Assembly (NCBI GenBank): GCA_934351445.1
Contig: CAKRIZ010000003.1
Location: forward strand, 1-64,000
Reading direction: 5' to 3'
Length of the DNA stretch: 64,000 nucleotides
Source of the DNA: an uncultured Eubacterium sp.
GTDB taxonomy: Bacteria; Bacillota; Clostridia; Lachnospirales; Lachnospiraceae
Positions 1 through 8,212 of the stretch are shown here, one piece after another (the first letter of the stretch is position 1; each line of letters begins with the position of its first letter). The translations under genes and the position numbers were made by a program. Below the pieces are notes generated by a model. It saw only the letters and a list, made by a program, of their open reading frames with translations. It did not search any database and was not told the origin of the DNA.

Positions 1-120
1 CTGTACACCGTTTCATTGTCGATAGAACGATGCTCTGATTTCAGATAATCCGAAATTGATTTTGCAGAGAATGAATTTCCCACGTTCGCAAATGTGTACC
101 GAACCACCCGTTCTTGGTAT
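1..120 (-). pseudogene. 3' remnant of a DUF4143-type AAA ATPase, cut by the window edge
   Basis: The minus strand from about position 120 to 1 reads openly and contains VVRYTFANVGNSFSAKSI followed by SDYLKSEHRSIDNETVY. I recognise this as the middle of the large family of Firmicute ATP-binding proteins with a C-terminal DUF4143 domain. The ATPase half should lie at higher coordinates, but the intact XRE gene ending at 125 occupies that space, so the gene has lost its 5' part. It continues beyond the left edge. Family assignment is from memory of the conserved segment; the truncation is seen in the sequence. Confidence 0.5.
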
Positions 121-124
121 TCGC

Positions 125-1030
125 CTAAGTATCTGCCGCCTTGCAATTCGCTTTCTTCGCCTCTCGCTTCACGCGCCAGACGGCAAGTGTACGCACGAGC
201 AAAACGTTGATGAGCGCCAAACGCACATAGCTATACAGAACGTTGATGAAGAAATACGGGGAGAAATTGCTGTAGTTGTACAGATTGTCGATCCACAGCG
301 GCATGACACCGTAACTCATCAAAAGCGGGAGCACAACGAGCGCGGCAACCCAGCCGACGATAAGCCATGTAACCTCTTTTTTCGTTGCGGACACCTTGAG
401 CGTCCGGTAGGAGCGCACTGTACAGAGGCTCATCAGAACCATTCCGATGAACTGCATCCACGCGATGGAAAGGCGCGCATAGTTCATCTGCGCCGTCCAG
501 AGGTGCGTCATAAAGATGGTTGTCCATGAAAGACCGGTCGCAAAACGGAGGTAGAGGTCAATGCAGAGATAGACTGCCCAGCCGCAGCAGAGGCCAACAC
601 GCCGCTTCACAGCAAAGCAGAGAATGCCGCAGATGAGGAACGGTGACGCGAACAGCAGCCCTGTCAGCAGATCACCGGCGAGCAGCAGACAGAAAATCAG
701 AATGACTGCACCAGTACACAGTAAAATGGTTCCAGTGATGGTACGGCGTTTTTCACGCTCGGGTGTTACCTGCGGTGCAAAGGACGTGGGTACAGTCTGT
801 GCCGCAGGCAGGGCTGTTTCCGTCTTCGGCACTTCCTCGCCGCGCACGAGCTCGTCAAGCGTCACGCCAAAAAGCGCAGAGAGCTTTAAGAGATTGTCGA
901 GCTCGGGGATAGAGGCGTCGGTCTCCCATTTGGATACGCTCTGGCGCGAGATCTCCAGCGCGTCGGCAAGAGCGCCTTGCGACCAGTTTTTCTGTGTGCG
1001 TAGGCGCACGATGTTTTTTCCAAGTGTCAT
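125..1030 (-). CDS. XRE-family regulator with C-terminal membrane segments
   Basis: This is a 301-residue protein. Residues 1-60 form a helix-turn-helix of the XRE/Cro type (LADALEISRQSVSKWE). After a short Pro/Ala-rich linker come several hydrophobic segments between about residues 95 and 290, so the DNA-binding domain is probably tethered to the membrane. It is transcribed divergently from the MATE exporter at 1416 and may control it. The start at 1030 is preceded on the minus strand by AAGGAGA. Its ligand or signal is not evident. The family is clear; the regulatory target is inferred from position only. Confidence 0.8.
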   Translation of the reverse strand: MTLGKNIVRLRTQKNWSQGALADALEISRQSVSKWETDASIPELDNLLKLSALFGVTLDELVRGEEVPKTETALPAAQTVPTSFAPQVTPEREKRRTITGTILLCTGAVILIFCLLLAGDLLTGLLFASPFLICGILCFAVKRRVGLCCGWAVYLCIDLYLRFATGLSWTTIFMTHLWTAQMNYARLSIAWMQFIGMVLMSLCTVRSYRTLKVSATKKEVTWLIVGWVAALVVLPLLMSYGVMPLWIDNLYNYSNFSPYFFINVLYSYVRLALINVLLVRTLAVWRVKREAKKANCKAADT

Positions 1031-1172
1031 AAATGAGGGTTCTCCTTTGCTGATTTTCTGCGTTCAGTTTACCAAAAGGGACGCTAAAAGTCCACCAAGC
1101 GGGGTTGAAAAATTAGCAACCGGCGGTTGCACGCGACCTTTTGCAGTTTGGCGGGAGTTTGAAGATTTAAGT

Positions 1173-1202
1173 TTGACATTAACGCACTCACTATGCTATA
1201 AT
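1173..1202 (+). promoter_or_regulatory. Sigma-A type promoter of the MATE transcript
   Basis: TTGACA at 1173-1178 and TATAAT at 1197-1202 are separated by 18 bp, a near-consensus vegetative promoter. Transcription should begin near 1209, which places the whole structured leader at the 5' end of the mRNA. Confidence 0.8.
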
Positions 1203-1208
1203 TCTATG

Positions 1209-1293
1209 CGTTCGCTCGGAGGGCGAGTTGTTCGTGGAAACAACAGCCGGAGAAGGCGCAGACTGAGACGTCTGTCCCTTGTCCGGATTTTTT
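1209..1293 (+). promoter_or_regulatory. Structured leader RNA ending in a terminator hairpin (possible attenuator)
   Basis: Three consecutive stems can be drawn: CTCG/CGAG (1215-1227), GTTGTT/AACAAC (1227-1244) and a long stem beginning CCGGA at 1247 and closing TCCGG at 1286, with an inner CAGAC/GTCTG helix. The last stem is followed by six T residues (1288-1293), as in an intrinsic terminator. It sits between promoter and coding region, so it is probably an attenuator. It does not match a riboswitch class that I can name. Confidence 0.6.
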
Positions 1294-1315
1294 GCGTGCA
1301 GAGGAGGTTTTTTTG

Positions 1316-1429
1316 ATGTTTTTTCTTCACGGAAATATCAAACAACTTTATTTTAAGTATCTTGCTATGCTCGTGCTTTCGGATAAAAATCAGGAAGTTG
1401 TGGAGGAATATGATTATGTCAAAAGATGA
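1316..1429 (+). CDS. 37-codon leader ORF overlapping the MATE start
   Basis: ATG at 1316 follows a full AGGAGG (1302-1307) with 8-nt spacing. The reading frame runs 37 codons and stops at 1427-1429, inside the beginning of the MATE gene (ATG 1416) in another frame. Residues 1-17 (HGNIKQLYFKYLA) resemble the N-terminus of clostridial MATE proteins, while the rest does not. It may be a translated leader that controls MATE translation by coupling, or the scar of a deleted upstream MATE gene whose start and 3' tail were joined. The ORF and ribosome-binding site are seen; both explanations are inference. Confidence 0.5.
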   Translation: MFFLHGNIKQLYFKYLAMLVLSDKNQEVVEEYDYVKR

Positions 1430-2771
1430 GTATTTGATTACCGACGCGCCGCTGAAAGCGCTGACAGTTTTTGCGATGCCAATGATTCTCGGCAGCTTTT
1501 TTCAGCAGGTATACAATATGGCTGACTCCATTATCGTTGGTCAGTTTGTTGGTTCCTCTGCACTGGCGGCGGTCGGTGCCTGTGCAGCCCTGACGAATGT
1601 CTTCATTTGTGTGGCTCTGGGAGCCGGTGTTGGTGCGGGTGTGCTTGTGAGCCGCTATTTCGGTGCCAAAGAGTATGGCAAAATGAAAACCATTGTGTCT
1701 ACATCGCTGATCAGCTTTTTGATTCTGAGCATCATCCTTGGTGTCTTTGGCTTTTGCTTTTCGCATGCGATGATGAGCGGATTACAGACTCCTGCCGATA
1801 TTCTGGAGGAAGCGGTACTGTACTTGCGAGTCTATTTTGCGGGTTTTCCGTTTTTGTTCATGTACAATATTCTTTCTACTATGTTCACTTCCATCGGTGA
1901 ATCAAAAATTCCGCTAGGGCTGCTGATCTTTTCATCAATCCTGAATATTGTGATGGATCTTTGGATGGTAGCCGGTTTGGGACTTGGCGTGTTCGGTGCG
2001 GCGCTTGCAACTTTGATCGCACAGGGCATTTCGGCGGTGTTTTCACTTTTGATTTTCTTTTACCGGATGCGGCGGTATAAGAGTACCTTTGTCTGGTTCG
2101 ATGGGCAGGAGCTGCGTTCCATGCTTCGGATTGCTGTGCCGTCAGTTTTGCAGCAGTCTACCGTGTCTATCGGTATGATGATCGTACAGGCGGTGGTAAA
2201 TCCCTTCGGTACACAGGCACTCGCCGGGTACGCGGCAACCATGCGGGTGGAGAATGTTTTTTCCCTGATTTTTGTGTCCATCGGCAATGCAGTTTCTCCA
2301 TATGTTTCCCAGAACCTTGGCGCAAACAAAACTCAGCGTATTAAAAAAGGTTATCATGCTGCATTGGTGTTGGACGTGTGTTTTGCGGCGCTTGCCTTCC
2401 TTGTCATTGAAACGCTGCACACGCAGATTTCCTCGCTGTTCCTTGGAAAAGACGGAACCGCCCTGGCTTATCAGGTGTCCGGGGATTATATGAGATGGCT
2501 TGGATACTTCTTTATTTTTATGGGAATTAAAATGGCGACCGATGGCGTTCTTCGCGGACTCGGAATCATGCGGCCATTCCTCATTGCCAACATGGTAAAC
2601 CTTGCGATTCGCCTGTCTGTGGCGTTGATCTGTGCACCGCGTTTTGGCATTGATTTTGTTTGGCTTGCCGTGCCGGCAGGCTGGCTGGCCAACTTTCTGG
2701 TTTCCTATACGGCGCTCAGAAAATCCTGGCCGACTGAGAAGGTAGAGCCAACACAACCAGCAGGAGCATGA
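1416..2771 (+). CDS. MATE family multidrug/Na+ exporter
   Basis: This is a polytopic membrane protein of about 451 residues, the usual MATE length, with twelve predicted hydrophobic segments. The N-terminal motif FFQQVYNMADSIIVGQFVG is typical of the DinF/NorM-like group. MATE proteins export drugs or metabolites in exchange for H+ or Na+. GGAGG at 1402-1406 favours ATG 1416 over ATG 1410 and over the longer frame from 1362. It is preceded by a leader with a hairpin terminator and a small ORF, which suggests induced expression, perhaps by the exported compound. Substrate unknown. Confidence 0.9.
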   Translation: MSKDEYLITDAPLKALTVFAMPMILGSFFQQVYNMADSIIVGQFVGSSALAAVGACAALTNVFICVALGAGVGAGVLVSRYFGAKEYGKMKTIVSTSLISFLILSIILGVFGFCFSHAMMSGLQTPADILEEAVLYLRVYFAGFPFLFMYNILSTMFTSIGESKIPLGLLIFSSILNIVMDLWMVAGLGLGVFGAALATLIAQGISAVFSLLIFFYRMRRYKSTFVWFDGQELRSMLRIAVPSVLQQSTVSIGMMIVQAVVNPFGTQALAGYAATMRVENVFSLIFVSIGNAVSPYVSQNLGANKTQRIKKGYHAALVLDVCFAALAFLVIETLHTQISSLFLGKDGTALAYQVSGDYMRWLGYFFIFMGIKMATDGVLRGLGIMRPFLIANMVNLAIRLSVALICAPRFGIDFVWLAVPAGWLANFLVSYTALRKSWPTEKVEPTQPAGA

Positions 2772-2872
2772 AGAAGTTCAAGGAACTGTTCCCTGATCAG
2801 CTCAAGCTCCGCATCCGTTTCTCATTGGACAATCTTGACGGAGTTGTGGAGGATGCGCAATGCAAAATATAA
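2768..2872 (+). CDS. Small ORF coupled to the MATE stop codon
   Basis: ATGA overlap with the MATE stop (2768-2771) opens a 34-codon frame starting MKKFKELFPDQLKLRIRF. The stretch looks protein-like, but no family was recognised and there is no well-spaced ribosome-binding site beyond AGGAG at 2762. It could be a gene fragment left in the accessory patch. Confidence 0.25.
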   Translation: MKKFKELFPDQLKLRIRFSLDNLDGVVEDAQCKI

Positions 2873-2983
2873 ATAATTTTTCTTTTTTTGCAACATTTCA
2901 CGAAGCTGGGCTGTATATAAGGTGAAAGGGTAAAGAAGTAATAAAAAATACCCCCAAAAACAAAGCGAAAAGGAGAAAAAACC

Positions 2984-3859
2984 ATGATGAACAAAAAATT
3001 TACCGTACTTTTATCACTGCTGTTAGCAGCGACACTCACAATCCCGACATTTGCAGGAACGACTGCATTGGCAGCCAAGGCAAATAAAAAGCTCGATACC
3101 GTTGCACAGTATACCGTCGTTGTCGATGACAAGGACACTGGCGTAGAAATACCTGTGATGGTACCGCTGCGCAAGATGGCAAAGGCGACTGGTATGAAAG
3201 TCACGAAAAAGGGCAATCAGGTGCGTCTCGACACGGGAGAGATGCACGCAGACTTCACGGTCGGAAAAGATGTGTATTCTCTGACGACCAGCATGAAAGG
3301 CGCAGCTGGCGCGACCGGACAGTTTTCACTCGGCAGCGCACCATATGTTGTGAAAAAGACCATCTATGTACCGATGTCCCTGTTCTGGGTGATTGAGGGA
3401 AATGATGCTTCGGTTTTAAGTATCAATGGACAGAAGATCAATTTTTCAACGAAAGGCAGTGATCAGACACAGATCCCGAATCCGTTTGTCGATTATCAGA
3501 CACTGGCAGAGGCAGAGAAGGCAGCCGGATACACGATCAAGCTGCCGGAGCAGATAGAAGGTTACAAGCAGACTGCATACAGCGTTAGGAGTGCACAGAT
3601 GCTGCAGGTCGTATATGAAAAGGAAGCGTCACAGATCACGATCCGCAAAGAGGCGGGCACAGATGATATCAGCGGCGTGTACATCGATTATGCGAAAAAA
3701 GAGGCACAGACGATCGGTGGACATCAGACCGAGCTTCGTGGTGACGGCACACATGTATATGTAGCTGTATGGAACCAGAACGGATATACCTATTCCGTGT
3801 ATGCGGATGCAGGTGTGACGGCAGCACAGATGAGTGCGATCGTAGAGAGCATTCAGTAA
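2984..3859 (+). CDS. Secreted stalk-domain protein with C-terminal DUF4367-like domain
   Basis: This 291-residue protein has a signal peptide (residues 1-30, ending near TTALA). A copper-amine-oxidase N-terminal-like stalk domain follows at about 40-155 (VPLRKMAKATGMKVTKKG, then YVVKKTIYVPMSLFW). The C-terminal 125 residues resemble the DUF4367 domain also seen in the anti-sigma-like gene at 4592. AGGAG at 2971-2975 supports the start. It lies 71 bp upstream of the ECF sigma gene and may be part of the same envelope-sensing system. Domain calls are from recognisable motifs; the sensing role is inference. Confidence 0.75.
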   Translation: MMNKKFTVLLSLLLAATLTIPTFAGTTALAAKANKKLDTVAQYTVVVDDKDTGVEIPVMVPLRKMAKATGMKVTKKGNQVRLDTGEMHADFTVGKDVYSLTTSMKGAAGATGQFSLGSAPYVVKKTIYVPMSLFWVIEGNDASVLSINGQKINFSTKGSDQTQIPNPFVDYQTLAEAEKAAGYTIKLPEQIEGYKQTAYSVRSAQMLQVVYEKEASQITIRKEAGTDDISGVYIDYAKKEAQTIGGHQTELRGDGTHVYVAVWNQNGYTYSVYADAGVTAAQMSAIVESIQ

Positions 3860-3930
3860 ACGCAGGTTACAGTGAACTGACGGCAGGCGGAGGCAGGTGG
3901 CCGGACTTTTACAGGTGAACAGGAGGAATT

Positions 3931-4599
3931 ATGTCTGCGATAGGATATGTCATGAGGGATCGTGTGGGTGTCTATGTGTGGACACCGGGATGGAGCGGTC
4001 ATCTGACACGATTTTTGAAGAACCGCATGCGGACGATTGCTGATACAGCGATCCGTTTTGCGGAAACGGTCAGAACCGCAGTTAAAGTTGAAAAAGAAAA
4101 TAGCGTAAGTGTAAGTAAAGAGGAAGTGAACCGTCAGGCAGAGCGGATGTTGACGGAATATGGAAACAGTGTCCTGCGGCTGGCATATACCTACCTGCAT
4201 AATTACAGTGACGCGGAGGAGGTCGTGCAGGATACGCTGATACAGTTTCTGCGGACGACGCCGCAGCTGACTGGAACAGAACATGAAAAAGCATGGCTGC
4301 TGCATGTAGCTGCCAATCTGAGCAAAAACCGCATTGCATATAATAAAGTACGTGCTGCTGATGAACTGAGCGAAACATTGGCAGCAGAAGAGCGGGAAGA
4401 TCTGTCTTTTGTATGGGATGCAGTGAAACAATTGCCACAGGTGTATCGGGAGACGGTACACCTGTATTATGAAGAAGGCTACGCGACAGCAGAGATTGCG
4501 CATATTTTAGGCAGAAAGGAATCTACCGTGCGTTCCGATCTGCGGCGGGCGCGTGCACAGTTGAAAGACATGCTAAAGGAGGTGTATGATTTTGAGTGA
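3931..4599 (+). CDS. ECF-type RNA polymerase sigma factor with N-terminal extension
   Basis: This 222-residue sigma-70 family protein has region 2 at about residues 70-130 (YLHNYSDAEEVVQDTLIQF) and region 4 at about 165-215 (GYATAEIAHILGRKESTVR). Typical ECF factors are about 160-190 residues; this one begins with about 65 extra residues that do not match sigma regions. AGGAGG at 3921-3926 lies only 4 nt from ATG 3931, so translation may instead begin inside the extension. The gene overlaps the putative anti-sigma gene by 8 nt, the classic arrangement of a sigma factor and its membrane inhibitor. Confidence 0.85.
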   Translation: MSAIGYVMRDRVGVYVWTPGWSGHLTRFLKNRMRTIADTAIRFAETVRTAVKVEKENSVSVSKEEVNRQAERMLTEYGNSVLRLAYTYLHNYSDAEEVVQDTLIQFLRTTPQLTGTEHEKAWLLHVAANLSKNRIAYNKVRAADELSETLAAEEREDLSFVWDAVKQLPQVYRETVHLYYEEGYATAEIAHILGRKESTVRSDLRRARAQLKDMLKEVYDFE

Positions 4600-5269
4600 T
4601 CATTATCATGAGGTTATGGAACATATAGAACTCACTCCCGAGATGCGTGCGCGCATACTGGAGCATGTGCAGCAGGCGGATCTCTCGCCGGATCAGGCTG
4701 CAAAGGAGCCGAAAAAGGTGACAACATTTGCAAACCTCCGTAAATATGCCGGTATGGCGGCAGGACTGGTCGTTCTGATCGCTGCCTGTGCTGTGCTGCC
4801 GAATGTGCTGACAAAAAATGGTGATCAGAATCAGGATCAGACACCGGAAGAAGATACACAGGTGACCTGGGATTATCAGGAGTATGACAGCGTACAGGCA
4901 CTGTCGGAAAAGATGGGCTATGAGGTCAGCGATATACAGGGACTGCCGTTTGAACCGCAGATGACTGTGTACGCATCGATTGGCACGGATCTCGCACAGA
5001 TCGAGTATCAGAATGGTGATACATCTGCCTGTTATCGCAAATCACCGGGAACGGAGGATAATTCTGGTGATTATAATCAGTATGGGAACATCGATACCGT
5101 ATCGGTCGAAGATGTTCAGGTAGAACTGCGCGGAACGGGTGATGGCTATGTGCTCGCAGTATGGACAGATGGAACGTATGCGTACAGCCTGTCATTTTCA
5201 CAGGCACAGCCGGAGGAAGTATGGATGCAGCTATTAGAGACAAATATCATACCGGATGAAGAAAAATAG
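4592..5269 (+). CDS. Putative membrane anti-sigma factor with DUF4367-like domain
   Basis: This protein is 225 residues from a TTG start. AAAGGAGG (4575-4582) is 9 nt from TTG 4592 but only 3 nt from ATG 4586, so TTG is preferred. The N-terminal 45 residues are cytoplasmic and charged, one membrane segment lies near residues 50-70 (MAAGLVVLIAACAVLP), and the extracytoplasmic part resembles DUF4367. The overlap with the sigma gene and the topology suggest an anti-sigma factor. No zinc-binding HxxxCxxC motif is seen, so it would not be a ZAS-type inhibitor. Confidence 0.7.
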   Translation: MSDHYHEVMEHIELTPEMRARILEHVQQADLSPDQAAKEPKKVTTFANLRKYAGMAAGLVVLIAACAVLPNVLTKNGDQNQDQTPEEDTQVTWDYQEYDSVQALSEKMGYEVSDIQGLPFEPQMTVYASIGTDLAQIEYQNGDTSACYRKSPGTEDNSGDYNQYGNIDTVSVEDVQVELRGTGDGYVLAVWTDGTYAYSLSFSQAQPEEVWMQLLETNIIPDEEK

Positions 5270-5324
5270 GCAAAATTAGAAAAAAATAGAAAAAATCAGA
5301 AAGTAACCAGTGAGGAAACCGAGA

Positions 5325-5954
5325 ATGGAACGGATGTTATATAAACAAAATGATCTTGTGCGTGTAGACTGCCATGACTGCCACGGCTGCAGCTCCTGCT
5401 GTCGGGGCATGGGCGACTCGATCAAACTCGACCCCTACGATGCATGGCAGCTGCAGCGTGAGGAAAAACCGATCGCTAGTCTGCTTCAGGACGGTACGGT
5501 CGCGCTTACCGTGTGGGAGGGAATGATCCTGCCACATCTGCAAATGAATGCACAGACCGGTGGATGTTCTTTTCTCAGTGGGGAGGGGCGCTGTACGATC
5601 CATGCGTACCGGCCGGGAATCTGCCGTCTGTTTCCACTCGGCCGGAATTTTACGGAGACAGAGATGACATATTTTCTGCTGGAGGATGCATGCGGGAATC
5701 ATCAGCGTTCTAAAGTGCGTGTCAGCAAATGGATCGGGATCGAGCCGGCAGCGGTTTACCATGATTTTGTGAAAGAATGGCATGATTTCCGAAAGGAGAT
5801 GCTGGAGCTGCTCGCCGGAGCAGAGGAAGAACCGGCAAAACAACTGAATCTGTACCTGTTACAGACCTTTTATCTCAATCCGTATGATCCGATGCAGGAT
5901 TTCTACGGACAGTTTGCACAGCGTATGGAACGGATACGGTCAGCGTTTGCGTAA
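5325..5954 (+). CDS. YkgJ-family cysteine cluster protein
   Basis: This protein of about 209 residues belongs to the YkgJ (CxxCxxCC) family. The N-terminus holds DCHDCHGCSSCCRGM, and a second cysteine set lies in GRCTIHAYRPGICRLFPLGR. Such proteins are thought to bind zinc or an Fe-S cluster; their biochemical role is unsettled. A start at ATG 5325 is preferred because GAGG at 5312-5315 has correct spacing; the upstream GTG 5310 has no ribosome-binding site. It follows the sigma/anti-sigma pair after 55 bp and may be an independent unit. Confidence 0.85.
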   Translation: MERMLYKQNDLVRVDCHDCHGCSSCCRGMGDSIKLDPYDAWQLQREEKPIASLLQDGTVALTVWEGMILPHLQMNAQTGGCSFLSGEGRCTIHAYRPGICRLFPLGRNFTETEMTYFLLEDACGNHQRSKVRVSKWIGIEPAAVYHDFVKEWHDFRKEMLELLAGAEEEPAKQLNLYLLQTFYLNPYDPMQDFYGQFAQRMERIRSAFA

Positions 5955-6069
5955 ACTCTTGTATGCCCCCAAAAGCTGTGCTAAGATGGATGAGGCGATG
6001 GCAGAGCTGGCAGGCGTGGCAAAGCCGTTGTAGTTGAAACAGATACAGGAATAGGAGAAAAGCAGACCA

Positions 6070-6576
6070 ATGAAAAACGAGATATGGGATATTTATGATG
6101 TGAATAAGCAGTTAACCGGCAGAACGATGAAGCGGAATGACTGGAATATGCAGCCGGGGGACTACCATCTGACGGTGTTGGGTGTAATCCGTAATGCAGA
6201 CGGACGTTACCTGATCACCAGACGTGTGCAGACAAAGACGTGGGCAGCCGGCTGGTGGGAAGTATCTGGCGGCGGTGTCATGGCAGGAGAGACTTCACAG
6301 CAGGCGGTACTTCGCGAGGTGCGTGAGGAGACAGGGCTTGATGTATCCGGCTGGGAAGGCGGTTACGAATTTTCTTACCGCAGGGACAATCCGCAGGAAA
6401 AGGATAATTATTTTGTGGATGTGTACCGTTTTACGGGTGCGTTTACTGAGGCTGATCTCCATTTACAGGAAGAGGAGACCGATGGATGGATGTTCGCGAC
6501 TGTGGATGAGATCCGTTCATTTGCCCGGCAGGGGATATTTCTCCATTATGACAGTATCAGACAGATTTTTGAATAG
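6070..6576 (+). CDS. NUDIX hydrolase
   Basis: This 168-residue protein has a complete Nudix box at about residues 70-95 (GETSQQAVLREVREETGL). These enzymes cleave nucleoside diphosphates linked to another moiety. The N-terminal segment (WDIYDVNKQLTGR) resembles Nudix proteins related to isopentenyl-diphosphate isomerase and YfcD. The substrate cannot be assigned. The gene ends just before a strong bidirectional terminator at 6584-6623. Confidence 0.9.
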   Translation: MKNEIWDIYDVNKQLTGRTMKRNDWNMQPGDYHLTVLGVIRNADGRYLITRRVQTKTWAAGWWEVSGGGVMAGETSQQAVLREVREETGLDVSGWEGGYEFSYRRDNPQEKDNYFVDVYRFTGAFTEADLHLQEEETDGWMFATVDEIRSFARQGIFLHYDSIRQIFE

Positions 6577-6583
6577 CATACAG

Positions 6584-6623
6584 AAAAAAAGCAGGCGCGA
6601 TCGTGATCGCGTCTGCTTTTTTT
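6584..6623. terminator. Bidirectional intrinsic terminator
   Basis: Arms GCAGGCGCGATC (6591-6602) and GATCGCGTCTGC (6605-6616) pair with one G-U, flanked by A7 on the left and T7 on the right. It serves both the NUDIX gene (+) and the convergent lipoprotein gene (-). Confidence 0.9.
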
Positions 6624-6644
6624 GGAAAAGGACATATAAATATA

Positions 6645-7196
6645 TTACTGGATCAGATCCGGTTTGTCGCTGTTGTATTTATCGGCTTCGGCAGTGGATT
6701 GTTCAGGGCTGACATAGGCAAACTGCAGTGCTTTCTGGCTGTCAGTCACCATCGTACTGATGATAATGTTGCCGTCCTCCCGATACCATACATCGCCGTA
6801 GTTGGTTTCCTTGTCGGTATTGTAGCCGCTGTCACCATAGGTGTCGACCAGGTCACTGTGAATATCTTCATATAACCCATATAATTCATCAGTATCCTCG
6901 GAACCGTATGCCCAGGCAATACCGGCGAGTTGTTTCTTGTCATCAAACATATATTTTACAGTTCCAGCAGAACCTTTGAATTCCTTCGGATAGGTATATG
7001 TCATACCGCCATATACGGAATCGTAAGTCTCGTAGTCCGAACCTTCTATTTTTTCCATATCTTTGACGCTGCTTGACCATTTCAACTCGGAAAACGGACA
7101 ATCAGGCTGGCTGTCGCTGCCTTTGCTGCCGCATCCGGCAAACAGGCTGGCTGTCAGGGCTGCCACGAGGCAGAGCGACAAGATTTTCTTTTTCAT
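6645..7196 (-). CDS. Putative lipoprotein of unknown function
   Basis: This 183-residue protein has a lipoprotein signal peptide (lipobox SLFAGC, Cys near residue 21) followed by a short Ser/Asp linker and a soluble domain rich in Tyr, Asp and Glu. No known family was recognised. It lies 15 bp downstream of the AraC regulator on the same strand and is probably co-transcribed with it. A good ribosome-binding site (AAGGAGG on the minus strand) precedes the ATG. Confidence 0.75.
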   Translation of the reverse strand: MKKKILSLCLVAALTASLFAGCGSKGSDSQPDCPFSELKWSSSVKDMEKIEGSDYETYDSVYGGMTYTYPKEFKGSAGTVKYMFDDKKQLAGIAWAYGSEDTDELYGLYEDIHSDLVDTYGDSGYNTDKETNYGDVWYREDGNIIISTMVTDSQKALQFAYVSPEQSTAEADKYNSDKPDLIQ

Positions 7197-7211
7197 ACTG
7201 GTAAATCCTCC

Positions 7212-8063
7212 TTAAAACTCTGACGTTGTAAACTGTTTGGGTGTGATGCCCTTGTATTTATGGAACGTCTTGATAAAATAGCTTTCATCGTTGAAACCGC
7301 AGGACAGCGCTACTTCCTTGATAGAGATGTCTTTGGTGGATAGCATCTCACAGGCACATTCAATCCGGTAATAGTTCAGATAATCAATCGGAGTGCGCTC
7401 GGTCATGCTCCGGAAATAGCGGCAGAAATATTTTTCATTCATGCCGGCGATCTTGGCGAGATGTTCAAGCTTGATGCTATTATAATAATTCTCAGAGATA
7501 TAGGCAAGCACATTCTTAATTGAGTTGAGACGTTCGTTGGAAGCGGCATCATCCTTATTCTGCTCATACAGATGCTTTTCCAGGATGATTCCGATGAGTT
7601 CATAGAGGTAGCCCTGTACCTTGAATTCGTATCCGGTTGACCGTGAGGAGAGCGCATGGCTGAGGCGGTGAACCAGCTCCTGGATGGAATCGTCAAGTGC
7701 CGAGAGCAGCGTATGTATCAAAATCTTGTGATCAGTGATATCCTGAATGATCTTTGTACATGCATGGTTGTTATGCATGAGAATCTGCAGGTCAAATACG
7801 ATGCACTCATAGACGCAGTCGATGGGGGTGCCCCCATGGAGAACGCCATCTGTGATAAAAATGACGTCTCCTGCATGGTAGACCAGAGTTTCATTATTGA
7901 TTGTCAGATGGAAACTGCCGGAAATGATCCGGATAATCTCATACTCTGTATGCCAGTGATAGGTCATATGATAACGCGGGCTGCGTGGTTGTTCATGGTA
8001 AAAAGCGATCGGAAAATTAAATGTACCATGTTTGCGCTGCTCTTTATAGTCTATGTATTTCAT
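7212..8063 (-). CDS. AraC-family transcriptional regulator
   Basis: This 283-residue protein has an N-terminal cupin-type sensor domain (HYHWHTEYEIIRIISG region) and a C-terminal pair of AraC helix-turn-helices (LAKIAGMNEKYFCRYFRS and EVALSCGFNDESYFIKTF). The minus-strand AAGGAG lies 5 nt before ATG 8063; the longer frame to 8225 would overlap the LacI gene and is rejected. AraC proteins of this layout usually respond to sugars. It is divergent from the LacI gene that heads the sugar importer, so it may act on the same or a related sugar pathway (inference). Confidence 0.9.
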   Translation of the reverse strand: MKYIDYKEQRKHGTFNFPIAFYHEQPRSPRYHMTYHWHTEYEIIRIISGSFHLTINNETLVYHAGDVIFITDGVLHGGTPIDCVYECIVFDLQILMHNNHACTKIIQDITDHKILIHTLLSALDDSIQELVHRLSHALSSRSTGYEFKVQGYLYELIGIILEKHLYEQNKDDAASNERLNSIKNVLAYISENYYNSIKLEHLAKIAGMNEKYFCRYFRSMTERTPIDYLNYYRIECACEMLSTKDISIKEVALSCGFNDESYFIKTFHKYKGITPKQFTTSEF

Positions 8064-8119
8064 GAAAGCTCCTTGTCGAATGAGTGAATATTTTACAATG
8101 TTTTTTACTATTATATCAC

Positions 8120-8147
8120 TTTTCAAACCATTTTCCAATGTTATAAT
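8120..8147 (+). promoter_or_regulatory. Probable promoter of the LacI gene
   Basis: TATAAT at 8142-8147 with a weak -35 (TTTTCA, 8120-8125) at 16-bp spacing lies in the 149-bp divergent region between the AraC and LacI genes. A small imperfect inverted repeat (TACCG/CGGTA, about 8165-8179) follows and could be an operator. Confidence 0.4.
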
Positions 8148-8212
8148 AAAAAACGAACAAGAGCGTACCGTTTCGCGGTAGCGTTCGACACATGGAGCAG
8201 AAAGGACAGCAT

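Noticed and set aside
1209..1293. Leader upstream of the MATE gene as a guanidine (ykkC-type) or TPP riboswitch
   Set aside because: The short CTGAGA string is part of a simple stem and the conserved cores of those classes are missing; described as an unnamed attenuator instead.
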